From positions 1-10,475 of the forward strand of contig JACDER010000020.1 in assembly GCA_013816275.1 (NCBI GenBank): a DNA stretch of 10,475 nt, given 5' to 3'. The translations under genes and the position numbers were made by a program. This stretch comes from Actinomycetota bacterium. Its GTDB lineage: Bacteria > Actinomycetota > Thermoleophilia > Gaiellales > Gaiellaceae. Below, in pieces: positions 4,846 through 10,475 of this stretch. Numbering within the stretch: the stretch's first letter is position 1; every line of letters begins with the position of its first letter. The notes beneath the pieces were generated by a model. It searched no databases. It was given only the letters and a program-made list of their open reading frames with translations, and was not told the DNA's origin.

Positions 4846-6142
4846 GAAGTCGATTGGTCTAATCGTAGCGTCGGCGTGGTTGCTGGCGGCCGCACCTGCG
4901 TCCGCGGGCGTAGGGCTGGTGGCGCAGAAAGGAGAGCCGCTCCGGCGAATCGAGCTCCCGGGATATCCGGGCCTCCTGACGTCGACCTCGACGCGCATTC
5001 CCGGGCTGATCTCGTCGGACGACCTGCGGCATCAGGATCGGCTGGGATCGATCCCCGTGCGGGATGCGCAGGTCCGCGTCACCCGGCTCGAGCGACGGTT
5101 CGAGCAGCTCCACAGTGGGCGCCGGTGGGCCAACGTGATGCTGGCGGCGTTCACGATCGCGGCCATCCTGGGGGCTCTCCTCCTGCGCACGCGATTCGCC
5201 GGGCGGTTCTGCGTCGCGATCGCGCCCGCGATCGTCGTGGTCTCCCTGGTGCTCTCGCTCGGCGGCGCGGCGCGGCCGGTGGTGATCCTCCCCGTGCTCG
5301 GCCTCGGATCGGTGGCGCTCGCCGCCGCGGTTGCCCTGCACCGCCGCGCGGTCGCCTGTCTCGCCCCGGCCGTGCTCCTCATCTTCCTCGTAGTCCTCTG
5401 GGCTTGGCCGGAGACGGCGGGATTCGCCGCAATCGGCCCCCGGCCCGAGGAGGGCGGTCGCTTCTTCGGCGTCAGCAACGTCGTCGAGACCGTGCTGCTG
5501 ACGATCTCGCTCTGCGCGGGAGCCGAGCTCGGGCTCGCCGCGATCCTCCCCCTCGCCGCGCTCGCCCTCGTCACGGTCGGGTGGAGCCGGACAGGTGCCG
5601 ACGGGGGCGGCCTGATCGTCTTCGCCGCGGCCTTCGCGCTGCTCGCGCTGCGGCTGGCCGGCCGCATCACGCTCAAACGGCTGGCGCTTGCCGCGATCGG
5701 CGGAGTCGGGATCGTGCTCGCCTTCATCGGTGTCGACGAGGCAAGCGGAGGACACAGCCACATCACCCGGGCCTTCGAGAAAGGCCCGGCTGGATGGTTC
5801 GGCGACATCGGGCATCGCCTGCACCTGTCGGCAGACCGGCTGAACCACTGGCACGTCGCGCTGATCGTTGCCGTCTCGCTCGTCGCTCTCGTCTGGCTGG
5901 CGTTCCAGCGACCGCGCTCACCCGCCCTCGACGCGCTTCTCGCCGGGCTCGCGGTATCGCTGCTCGTCAACGACGCCCCCGGAGACGTCGCCTCCGCGGG
6001 CGCGATCTCCGGATTTGTCATCTGGGCCTGGGCGGGGACGCGATACACTCGCGCCCGTGCGCCGGCTCGCCCTGATCCTCGTCGGAGCGGCCCTCCTCGC
6101 GGCCGGATGCGGCGGCGAGGGCGAGGGGCGCCCGCTTCCTGA
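4844..6142 (+). CDS. Polytopic membrane protein with signal peptide, unknown function
   Basis: The 432-residue product starts at TTG with a convincing signal peptide (MKSIGLIVASAWLLAAAPASA, cleavage near residue 21). An exported segment of about 75 residues includes PGYPGLLTSTSTRIPGLISS, then a short coil. About ten membrane segments follow from residue 97 (roughly 97-114, 122-140, 145-165, 171-188, 218-247 as one or two, 256-271, 280-296, 338-354, 362-375, 386-398). Conserved-looking loops are GPRPEEGGRFFGVSN, SRTGADGGG and GGHSHITRAF. The exported segment and membrane part resemble, from memory, the C-terminal half of longer actinobacterial membrane proteins that carry an alkaline-phosphatase-like domain, which is absent here. 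No ribosome site precedes the TTG. The reading frame has no stop before 6142, so the basic tail overlaps the cytochrome gene by 86 bases. Confidence 0.72.
   Translation: MKSIGLIVASAWLLAAAPASAGVGLVAQKGEPLRRIELPGYPGLLTSTSTRIPGLISSDDLRHQDRLGSIPVRDAQVRVTRLERRFEQLHSGRRWANVMLAAFTIAAILGALLLRTRFAGRFCVAIAPAIVVVSLVLSLGGAARPVVILPVLGLGSVALAAAVALHRRAVACLAPAVLLIFLVVLWAWPETAGFAAIGPRPEEGGRFFGVSNVVETVLLTISLCAGAELGLAAILPLAALALVTVGWSRTGADGGGLIVFAAAFALLALRLAGRITLKRLALAAIGGVGIVLAFIGVDEASGGHSHITRAFEKGPAGWFGDIGHRLHLSADRLNHWHVALIVAVSLVALVWLAFQRPRSPALDALLAGLAVSLLVNDAPGDVASAGAISGFVIWAWAGTRYTRARAPARPDPRRSGPPRGRMRRRGRGAPAS
6044..6049 (+). promoter_or_regulatory. Candidate -10 for a leaderless cytochrome message
   Basis: TACACT fits TANNNT and lies seven bases before the GTG at 6057, the spacing expected if transcription starts at the start codon. 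The gene has no Shine-Dalgarno sequence. TTGTCA at 6015-6020 is too far upstream (23 bases) to be its -35. The site lies inside the preceding gene. Confidence 0.3.
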
Positions 6143-6452
6143 CACGGTGATCGGAACCGTCGAGACGCAGCCGGTCGCGGAGGGTGACGCGAAAGCCGGC
6201 AAGGCGGTCTTCACGGCCCAGGGCTGCGGCTCGTGCCACACGTACAAAGCTGCGGGCTCGACGGGGAAGGTCGGCCCGGATCTGGACACGGCGCTGCAGG
6301 GGAAGGACACCGCCTTCATCAGCCAGTCGATCATCGACCCGAACGCCGAGATCGCCAAGGGCTTCTCACCGAACATCATGCCCCAGACGTACGCGTCCCA
6401 GCTGTCCGACAAGCAGCTCGCCGACCTCGTCGCCTTCCTGACCCAGAAGTGA
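6057..6452 (+). CDS. Class I c-type cytochrome lipoprotein
   Basis: The 131-residue product is a small mono-haem cytochrome tethered outside the membrane. Residues 1-17 form a lipoprotein signal (MRRLALILVGAALLAAG) with the lipobox LLAAGC and the acylated cysteine at 18. A flexible Gly/Glu/Pro linker follows. The haem motif is CGSCH, with Cys57, Cys60 and His61. The likely distal ligand is Met108 in SPNIMPQTY. The ending LSDKQLADLVAFLTQK is the usual last helix of class I cytochromes c. It probably carries electrons near a terminal oxidase or other respiratory complex; no partner is in the window. The GTG start lies within the preceding gene, and the TGA overlaps the serS start in GTGA, so it is co-translated with the synthetase. 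Confidence 0.92.
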   Translation: MRRLALILVGAALLAAGCGGEGEGRPLPDTVIGTVETQPVAEGDAKAGKAVFTAQGCGSCHTYKAAGSTGKVGPDLDTALQGKDTAFISQSIIDPNAEIAKGFSPNIMPQTYASQLSDKQLADLVAFLTQK

Positions 6453-7651
6453 TCGACCTCCGGGCGGCGCGGGCGGACCCCGAGGGGTTTCGCGTTGCGG
6501 TCGAGCGCAAGGGCGGAGGCGAGCCGTTCGACCGGCTGATGGCGGTCGACGCTCACTGGCGCGAGCTGATCCCGCAGGTGGACGAGCTCCGCGGCCGCCA
6601 GAAGCTGAAGGGGAAGCCGACACCGGAGCAAGTCGAGGAGCTGAAGCAGGTCAAAGCAGATCTCCAGCGGCTCGAGGCTGAGCTGGCGGAGGCGGAGAGC
6701 GAGCGCGAAGAGCTGCTCCGGCTGGTGCCGAATCCGCCCCACGAATCGGTCCCGGACGAGGCCACGGGCGACGCGGAGGGCGATGTCGTGCGCGAGGTCG
6801 GCGAGCGGCCTCAGCTCGCGGACCCGAAGGAGCACCTGGAGCTCGGACGCTACGAGATGGAGCGCGGCGCCCGGCTCTCGGGCTCCCGCTTCGGCTACAT
6901 CGTCGGCGACGCCGCGCGCCTGTCGCTAGCTCTCTACTTCTGGGCGCTCGACCGCGTCTCGGCACAGGGCTTCGAGCCGGTGATCCCGCCGGTCCTCGTG
7001 CGCGAGGAGGCGATGTACGGCACCGGCTTCTTCCCCGCGGAGCGCTTCGAGATCTACGAGATCGCCGATGAGGGTCTGTACCTGACCGGCACCTCCGAGG
7101 TCGCGCTCGCCGGCCTCCACATGAGCGAGATCCTCGACGCGGACGAGCTTCCGCTCCGCTACACGGCCTTCTCCACCAACTTTCGCCGGGAGGCGGGAGC
7201 CGCGGGACGCGACACGCGCGGGATGTTCCGGGTGCACCAGTTCAACAAGGTCGAGATGTTCGCCTACGTGCTTCCCGAGGAGTCGTGGGACGAGCACGAG
7301 CGGCTGCTCGAGATCGAGGAGTCGCTCGCCCGGGAGCTCGGCCTCCCTTACCGCGTCGTGAACATCGAGGCCCGGGAGCTGAGCGCCGCGGCGGCGAAGC
7401 GCTACGACATCGAAGCGTGGTTTCCCTCGCAGGAGCGCTACCGCGAGATCACGTCGGCGTCGAACACGACCGACTACCAGGCGCGGCGCCTCGGCATCCG
7501 TTACCGCGGCGACGGCGGGACGGAGTACATCCACACCTTGAACGGCACCGCGGTGACCGACCGCTGGGCGCTCGCGATCCTGGAGAACTTCCAGGGCGAG
7601 GTGCCGGAAGTGCTGCGCGAGTTCGGCGCGCCCGAGCGCGTGCGCGCCTAA
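6449..7651 (+). CDS. serS: Seryl-tRNA synthetase
   Basis: This class II enzyme charges tRNA-Ser. The 400-residue product has the normal order: the start MIDLRAARADPEGFRVAVE, an N-terminal helical hairpin (about residues 27-92) that grips the long variable arm of tRNA-Ser, then the catalytic core. Core motifs seen are FEPVIPPVLV (175-184), the serine-binding TSE at 215-217, motif 2 NFRREAGAAGRDTRGMFR (244-261), HQFNKVEMF, TSASNTTDYQARRLGIRYR and motif 3 LNGTAVTDRWALAILEN with Arg372. It is slightly shorter than the roughly 420 residues of many relatives because the helical arm is short. The GTG start overlaps the cytochrome stop by four bases. A serine tRNA gene follows 78 bp downstream. Confidence 0.98.
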   Translation: MIDLRAARADPEGFRVAVERKGGGEPFDRLMAVDAHWRELIPQVDELRGRQKLKGKPTPEQVEELKQVKADLQRLEAELAEAESEREELLRLVPNPPHESVPDEATGDAEGDVVREVGERPQLADPKEHLELGRYEMERGARLSGSRFGYIVGDAARLSLALYFWALDRVSAQGFEPVIPPVLVREEAMYGTGFFPAERFEIYEIADEGLYLTGTSEVALAGLHMSEILDADELPLRYTAFSTNFRREAGAAGRDTRGMFRVHQFNKVEMFAYVLPEESWDEHERLLEIEESLARELGLPYRVVNIEARELSAAAAKRYDIEAWFPSQERYREITSASNTTDYQARRLGIRYRGDGGTEYIHTLNGTAVTDRWALAILENFQGEVPEVLREFGAPERVRA

Positions 7652-7714
7652 CGGAAAACGTGCGAGTACCTCTTCAAGGCGTGCTTCACGGGTCGGCGGT
7701 CGGTAACGCTTCGC

Positions 7715-7720
7715 GATACT
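7715..7720 (+). promoter_or_regulatory. Candidate -10 of the tRNA-Ser gene
   Basis: GATACT ends nine bases before the tRNA, placing a start near 7727. No clear -35 is present; the tRNA may also be read through from serS. Confidence 0.35.
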
Positions 7721-7729
7721 GACAAGCTT

Positions 7730-7820
7730 GGAGCGGTGGCAGAGTCTGGTCGAATGCAGCTGCCTTGAAAGCAGCCGGCCCGGTCTTCCGGGCCCGGGGG
7801 TTCGAATCCCTCCCGCTCCG
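7730..7820 (+). tRNA. tRNA-Ser (anticodon UGA)
   Basis: The acceptor stem pairs GGAGCGG (7730-7736) with CCGCTCC (7813-7819), with discriminator G at 7820. The anticodon stem GCTGC/GCAGC (7759-7763/7771-7775) holds the loop CTTGAAA, giving anticodon TGA at 7766-7768 (reads UCA codons). The T arm has GGGGG/CCCTC around TTCGAAT. The long variable arm, GGCCCGG-TCTT-CCGGGCC, is the class II feature that seryl-tRNA synthetase recognises, matching the neighbouring serS. The 3' CCA is not encoded. Confidence 0.97.
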
Positions 7821-7950
7821 CTTGATAGAGCCGTTCCACCGAAGCGGAACACCCTGGGAGGCCGAGAGGTCACCCGTCGGCTCGATCGTCACACTCGCCG
7901 CTCAGCGCGAAGCCGAACCGCAGACCGTCTGAATCTTCACAGAGACATTG

Positions 7951-7989
7951 AGCCCGAGGGGTGCGTGGGTTCAAATCCCACCCCCGACG
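7951..7989 (+). other. 3' half of a class II-like tRNA, apparently without a matching 5' half
   Basis: A clean T arm is present: GTGGG (7965-7969), loop TTCAAAT (7970-7976), CCCAC (7977-7981). It is followed by an acceptor-like CCCCGAC and discriminator G at 7989. The preceding GCCCGAGGGGTGC looks like a short variable arm of a leucine- or serine-type tRNA. Upstream I find no 5' acceptor strand GTCGGGG and no regular anticodon arm. The best partial partner is CGTCGG at 7875-7880, which would make an oversized 115-nt molecule. It may be a decayed tRNA, or the tRNA end left by integration of a mobile element. The rest of the gene-free stretch 7821-8080 holds only a weak GTTCC/GGAAC hairpin (7833-7837/7846-7850). 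Confidence 0.5.
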
Positions 7990-8080
7990 CTAAGACGGAG
8001 ATACTCACATTCGTGGCCGATCTCTGCGTGTGCGAACGGCCGAGAGCGACGGCTTGTTCAGGTTGTGGACGCCGACGCCA

Positions 8081-8326
8081 ATGAGACGCGCGCCCGCTGT
8101 CGCTGCGGCAACAACCGTCGCCGTCGCAGGCACGATCGTCTCGCTGGTCGCCCCCGCCTCCGGCCGCGACGAGACAGCCCACATGCGCAAGGCGGCTGCG
8201 ACCGTCGGCACGATCACGCTCTCCCCGCAGGCGATCGCCCTCCCCAATCCGGCCTCCCGCGGCGGCCGTGGAACTGCCCGCCCGCGCATCCCCGTGTCCC
8301 TCTCGGTTCTGGACTCTCAGGGTTAG
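8081..8326 (+). CDS. N-terminal part of a pepsin-like secreted protein, ended by an in-frame TAG
   Basis: The 81-residue reading frame starts MRRAPAVAAATTVAVAGTIV, a signal peptide with likely cleavage near APASG (residues 24-28). Then comes the beginning of a beta-sandwich-like domain (VGTITLSPQAIALPNP, IPVSLSVLDSQG). The frame stops at TAG (8324-8326). The same frame continues without any other stop to 9490, and the sequence after the TAG (PITSGTFTQPIRIHVYGP) reads as the natural continuation of the same domain. This piece alone would be an incomplete domain, so it is most likely the first part of one gene broken by a point mutation. The ATG at 8081 is chosen because it starts the signal peptide; a GTG at 8030 is in frame but adds a polar extension. 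No strong ribosome site is visible. Confidence 0.6.
   Translation: MRRAPAVAAATTVAVAGTIVSLVAPASGRDETAHMRKAAATVGTITLSPQAIALPNPASRGGRGTARPRIPVSLSVLDSQG
8324..8326 (+). pseudogene. In-frame amber codon interrupting the 8081-9490 gene
   Basis: TAG replaces codon 82 of a 470-codon frame. One base change from AAG (Lys) would produce it. The downstream 387 codons have no other defect and no start with a ribosome site before ATG 8513. The gene is thus a recent pseudogene, a readthrough case, or carries a sequencing error. Confidence 0.6.
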
Positions 8327-8512
8327 CCGATCACGAGCGGCACCTTCACTCAGCCGATCAGGATCCATGTCTACGGGCCTCCGTCTCACGTCCTCGCTGC
8401 ATCGACCTCCGTCATCCGGTCCCCGAAGAGCACGATCTACTTCCGGTACACCGGCGGCTACGTTGCGAACCCGATCATCGTCACAGCGGTCTCCGGCCCG
8501 GCGTTCGCGCTG

Positions 8513-9490
8513 ATGTCATTCCAGCCGAAGCACCGCGGCTTCCCCGGCAAGAAGTCTGTGACGTTCCGGATCCCGAACACGAACAACCAAAATTTCGACC
8601 ACGGCTGGGGGTTCACGGCCTCGATCGGGGGCGGTCTCGCGCACTTCGTCCAGATGGACACCGGCTCGCGCGGCGTTGTGGTCCCGGCCGCCGTGTTGGG
8701 GCCCAAAGCCGTCGGTCCAGGCCCGCCGGGCCAGATCGAATATACGAGCGACGGGAAGATCTTCCTCGGCCACTACTACCTGACTCCGCTGAAGCTCAGC
8801 GCAGGAGGCGTCAGCGTTACGACCGTGCCGATCCAGGTTCTCGGCGTCCAGCAGGCCGCCTGCGATCCCGCGTATCCAAAGTGCGTTGTTGGGAAGATCG
8901 ACGGGCTCGGGCTGATCGGCGTCGGTTTCGACCGCGGAACGAGCGGGCCGGCGCCGCCGGAGCTCACCAACGGCTTTCTGGCGCTGACCGGGATCGTCCA
9001 GGGATCGATGCATCCCGGCTATATCGTCAGGGCCGCCAGCGTGACGCTGGGCCTCACCTCCGCCGGCCAAGCCGGTTACAGCAGGATTCCACTCCAACCG
9101 GGTGGGACCGGTCCGGGTGACTGGAACACGGAGTCGGGGTGCTTCGGATTCCCCCAGATCTCCGGCTATGCCTCGCTCTGCGGAACGATGCTCGTCGACA
9201 CCGGCATCAACAGCGCGATCCTTGGACTCGCTCGCTCACAGCGCCCACCCTCCATCCCTGACACGATTCCGGATGGCGTCTCGATCAACTTCGCCGCGCC
9301 GAGCACAGTGAATCCGGTGGCCTCGTACACGTTCACGACCGGCAGCGGGGAACCGCCCGCGCCGACCTCGGTGAGATGGGCGGCCGGCAGCGCGCCGTTC
9401 GTGAACACGGGCCGCAACTTGATCGCTCGGTTCAACTACCTCTTCGACGACGGCTCCGGCCGAGTCGGCTTCAAACCGGCGACGCCCTGA
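8513..9490 (+). CDS. Pepsin-like bilobal aspartic protease homologue (downstream part of the interrupted gene)
   Basis: Numbering here starts at ATG 8513 (add 144 for the full gene). Two catalytic-type motifs are present: FVQMDTGSRGVVVP with Asp49, and MLVDTGINSAILGL with Asp229. The 180-residue spacing is close to that between Asp32 and Asp215 of pepsin. A flap-like segment IEYTSDGKIFLGHYYL places Tyr77 where pepsin has Tyr75. GLGLIGVGFDR resembles the GILGL segment after the flap, and the end FNYLFDDGSGRVGFKPA matches the closing strands of the pepsin fold. Two cysteine pairs are plausible (117/124 and 210/223). Residues encoded before 8513 in the same frame (YFRYTGGYVANPIIVTAVSG) finish an N-terminal beta domain. 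The protein is probably extracellular. Protease activity is inferred, not shown. It could be a non-peptidase relative, because the second motif has Ile after DTG where pepsins have Thr or Ser. Confidence 0.75.
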   Translation: MSFQPKHRGFPGKKSVTFRIPNTNNQNFDHGWGFTASIGGGLAHFVQMDTGSRGVVVPAAVLGPKAVGPGPPGQIEYTSDGKIFLGHYYLTPLKLSAGGVSVTTVPIQVLGVQQAACDPAYPKCVVGKIDGLGLIGVGFDRGTSGPAPPELTNGFLALTGIVQGSMHPGYIVRAASVTLGLTSAGQAGYSRIPLQPGGTGPGDWNTESGCFGFPQISGYASLCGTMLVDTGINSAILGLARSQRPPSIPDTIPDGVSINFAAPSTVNPVASYTFTTGSGEPPAPTSVRWAAGSAPFVNTGRNLIARFNYLFDDGSGRVGFKPATP

Positions 9491-9549
9491 TTGCCAGCAC
9501 CCGCTCCCGCATGATCAAAGGAGGCCGACGCGGCGAAGCTGAAACCTGG

Positions 9550-10392
9550 TCACGCCGGTTTGCCCATCTTGACAACCGTCCGACGACTAGTGGGCCAGGG
9601 CGGTGCCCGTTCAGCGGGTGACTGTACCGGCACGCCGGGGCCGATGCGCTGCGACAGCCATCTGGTCGTCGAGTTGGCAACGCGCACGCAGCCGTGCGAA
9701 ACGGCGGTGCCGAGCACGCCGCCGATGTTGTCGAGACCGTGGATGGCGATCTGACCCGGGCCGCCGGCGAACTCCTGCAATACGGTCGAGTGCGCACTCA
9801 AGGCAAGCGCGAACGGCGCGCCCACCGAGTCCGCAGGCATCCGCACTGATTCTTCGACGAAGAACTCGCCGAGCGGGGTCGGCGTCGACGGCTTGCCCAC
9901 GATCGCCTTGAAGACCCGAACCAGGCGACTCCAGCGGTAGACCATCACCCGGCGAGGCGAGGCCCGGACGACGATGTGCCAGCTCGTCAGTGCGTGAGCC
10001 GTCCCGCTCTTGGTGATCCAGCCCGTCCGTCCGTTCGGGCGGCCGGGGAGCCTGACGTGCAGCCAGGCCGGCTTACCACGGTGGGCGGTTCGCCCGATGA
10101 CGGGAAGCACCGTACGAGTGCCCGTGATCGGACGCCGCGCGCGAACGAGCAGCAGACGCGCCGAGTGCCTATCAGGCTTCGAGAACGCTTCGTGCGCACT
10201 GAGCAGGCGCGCCAGCCTCTGGGCAGGTTCGACGGCCATCGGCTTCGCCTTCGTGGGCGCCGCAGACACCGCCCCTGCCGTCGCCGGCGTGCCGGCGACT
10301 AGCAGGAGCAGTGCGATGGATCTCAGCCGCAGACGGCCGGCCCGGGCAGGGGCCGTCCCCAGCCTTCCGCGGTGCGCCCTGACCGATCGCAT
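9550..10392 (-). CDS. Secreted L,D-transpeptidase (YkuD domain)
   Basis: The 280-residue product makes 3-3 cross-links in peptidoglycan or attaches proteins to it. The N-terminus is long and basic (MRSVRAHRGRLG) before a hydrophobic segment at 25-44, so it is exported or signal-anchored. Residues about 78-130 look like an SH3-type wall-binding domain (RLLLVRARR, WLHVRLPGRPNGRTGWI). The YkuD catalytic domain follows from about 138 (HIVVRASPRRVMVYR, TPTPLGEFFVEE). Its motif is complete: His218 in AIHGL, then SHGCVRV at 232-238 with catalytic Cys235 and Arg237. The C-terminal 25 residues are basic and look disordered. The ATG at 10392 has no clear ribosome site. The gene converges with the pepsin-like gene, 59 bp apart, and lies 15 bp after the stop of a minus-strand gene at the window edge. 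Confidence 0.92.
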   Translation of the reverse strand: MRSVRAHRGRLGTAPARAGRLRLRSIALLLLVAGTPATAGAVSAAPTKAKPMAVEPAQRLARLLSAHEAFSKPDRHSARLLLVRARRPITGTRTVLPVIGRTAHRGKPAWLHVRLPGRPNGRTGWITKSGTAHALTSWHIVVRASPRRVMVYRWSRLVRVFKAIVGKPSTPTPLGEFFVEESVRMPADSVGAPFALALSAHSTVLQEFAGGPGQIAIHGLDNIGGVLGTAVSHGCVRVANSTTRWLSQRIGPGVPVQSPAERAPPWPTSRRTVVKMGKPA

Positions 10393-10407
10393 CGAGCCGG
10401 GCGCACG

Positions 10408-10475
10408 TTAGCCGGTGAAGCCGACATGGCCGTGAATCGGCGGCTTCGGCGCGGGTGGCTTGGGCGGGGGTGGCT
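10408..10475 (-). CDS. C-terminal end of a proline-rich protein, partial
   Basis: Reading leftwards from the right edge, 21 codons precede a TAA at 10410-10408. They encode PPPPKPPAPKPP followed by IHGHVGFTG. The regular proline/lysine pattern is typical of a wall-spanning or disordered tail and is more plausible as protein than the arginine/tryptophan-rich plus-strand reading. The gene ends 15 bp before the L,D-transpeptidase start, consistent with one operon and a cell-envelope role. The family cannot be judged from this fragment. Confidence 0.45.
   Translation of the reverse strand, partial: PPPPKPPAPKPPIHGHVGFTG

Noticed and set aside
3069..4895. A 608-codon minus-strand open frame
   Set aside because: It is an arginine/proline-rich shadow frame of htpX and pspAB, which carry clear family motifs in another frame.
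7846..7871. An extracytoplasmic-sigma promoter (GGAAC, 18 bases, GTC)
   Set aside because: Only a partial match, far from the next start (over 200 bp), and GGAAC also forms the small hairpin after the tRNA.
7685..7892. Short minus-strand frames with phrases such as GGIRTPGP and RDSNPRA
   Set aside because: These are the familiar false translations of a tRNA T arm and overlap tRNA-Ser.
7875..7989. A selenocysteine tRNA, because TTCA occurs in the putative anticodon region
   Set aside because: The stem around it does not pair, position 37 would be C, and no 8-bp acceptor stem can be formed.
9517..9524. A strong ribosome-site sequence AAAGGAGG on the plus strand
   Set aside because: No ATG, GTG or TTG start with a sensible frame follows at the right distance.
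9473..9561. A 9-bp inverted repeat AAACCGGCG/CGCCGGTTT across the convergent gene ends
   Set aside because: Both arms are the codons for Lys-Pro-Ala at the two C-termini, the loop is about 70 bases and no T-run follows, so it is probably coincidence rather than a terminator.

Overview
The window is high-GC, gene-dense bacterial DNA. Short or overlapping gene junctions, many GTG/TTG starts, a PspA-PspAA-PspAB-HtpX set and a beta-strand-rich secreted protein family fit an actinobacterium. My best guess is a Thermoleophilia (Gaiellales/Solirubrobacterales) relative, inferred from protein style and not proven.

Left part (1-1057, minus strand): three tightly packed genes read leftwards. They are a metallo-beta-lactamase-fold hydrolase, a 56-residue membrane-anchored protein coupled to it by a 4-base overlap, and a glutaredoxin/GST-N-like protein that runs off the left edge. 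A 43-bp divergent spacer separates them from the next operon.

Phage-shock region (1101-4828): pspA, pspAA and a secreted beta-carbonic anhydrase form a plus-strand operon. It converges on a minus-strand operon of htpX, pspAB and a small coiled-coil protein with a C-terminal membrane helix. The module handles envelope stress: PspA coats damaged membrane, HtpX degrades misfolded membrane proteins, and PspAA/PspAB are the usual actinobacterial partners. A strongly folded palindromic element (3746-3913) fills the whole htpX-pspAB spacer and pairs the pspAB start codon. It is the least explained non-coding structure here.

Middle (4844-7820, plus strand): a polytopic membrane protein, a cytochrome c lipoprotein and seryl-tRNA synthetase overlap one another, followed by tRNA-Ser(UGA). 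A stretch without genes (7821-8080) carries only the 3' half of a second tRNA-like sequence.

Right part (8081-10475): a secreted protein with an N-terminal beta domain and a bilobal pepsin-like aspartic-protease domain (two DTG motifs about 180 residues apart) is interrupted by one in-frame amber codon. Convergent to it is a secreted L,D-transpeptidase, preceded by the proline-rich end of another minus-strand gene at the right edge. I see no CRISPR array, insertion sequence or phage gene.
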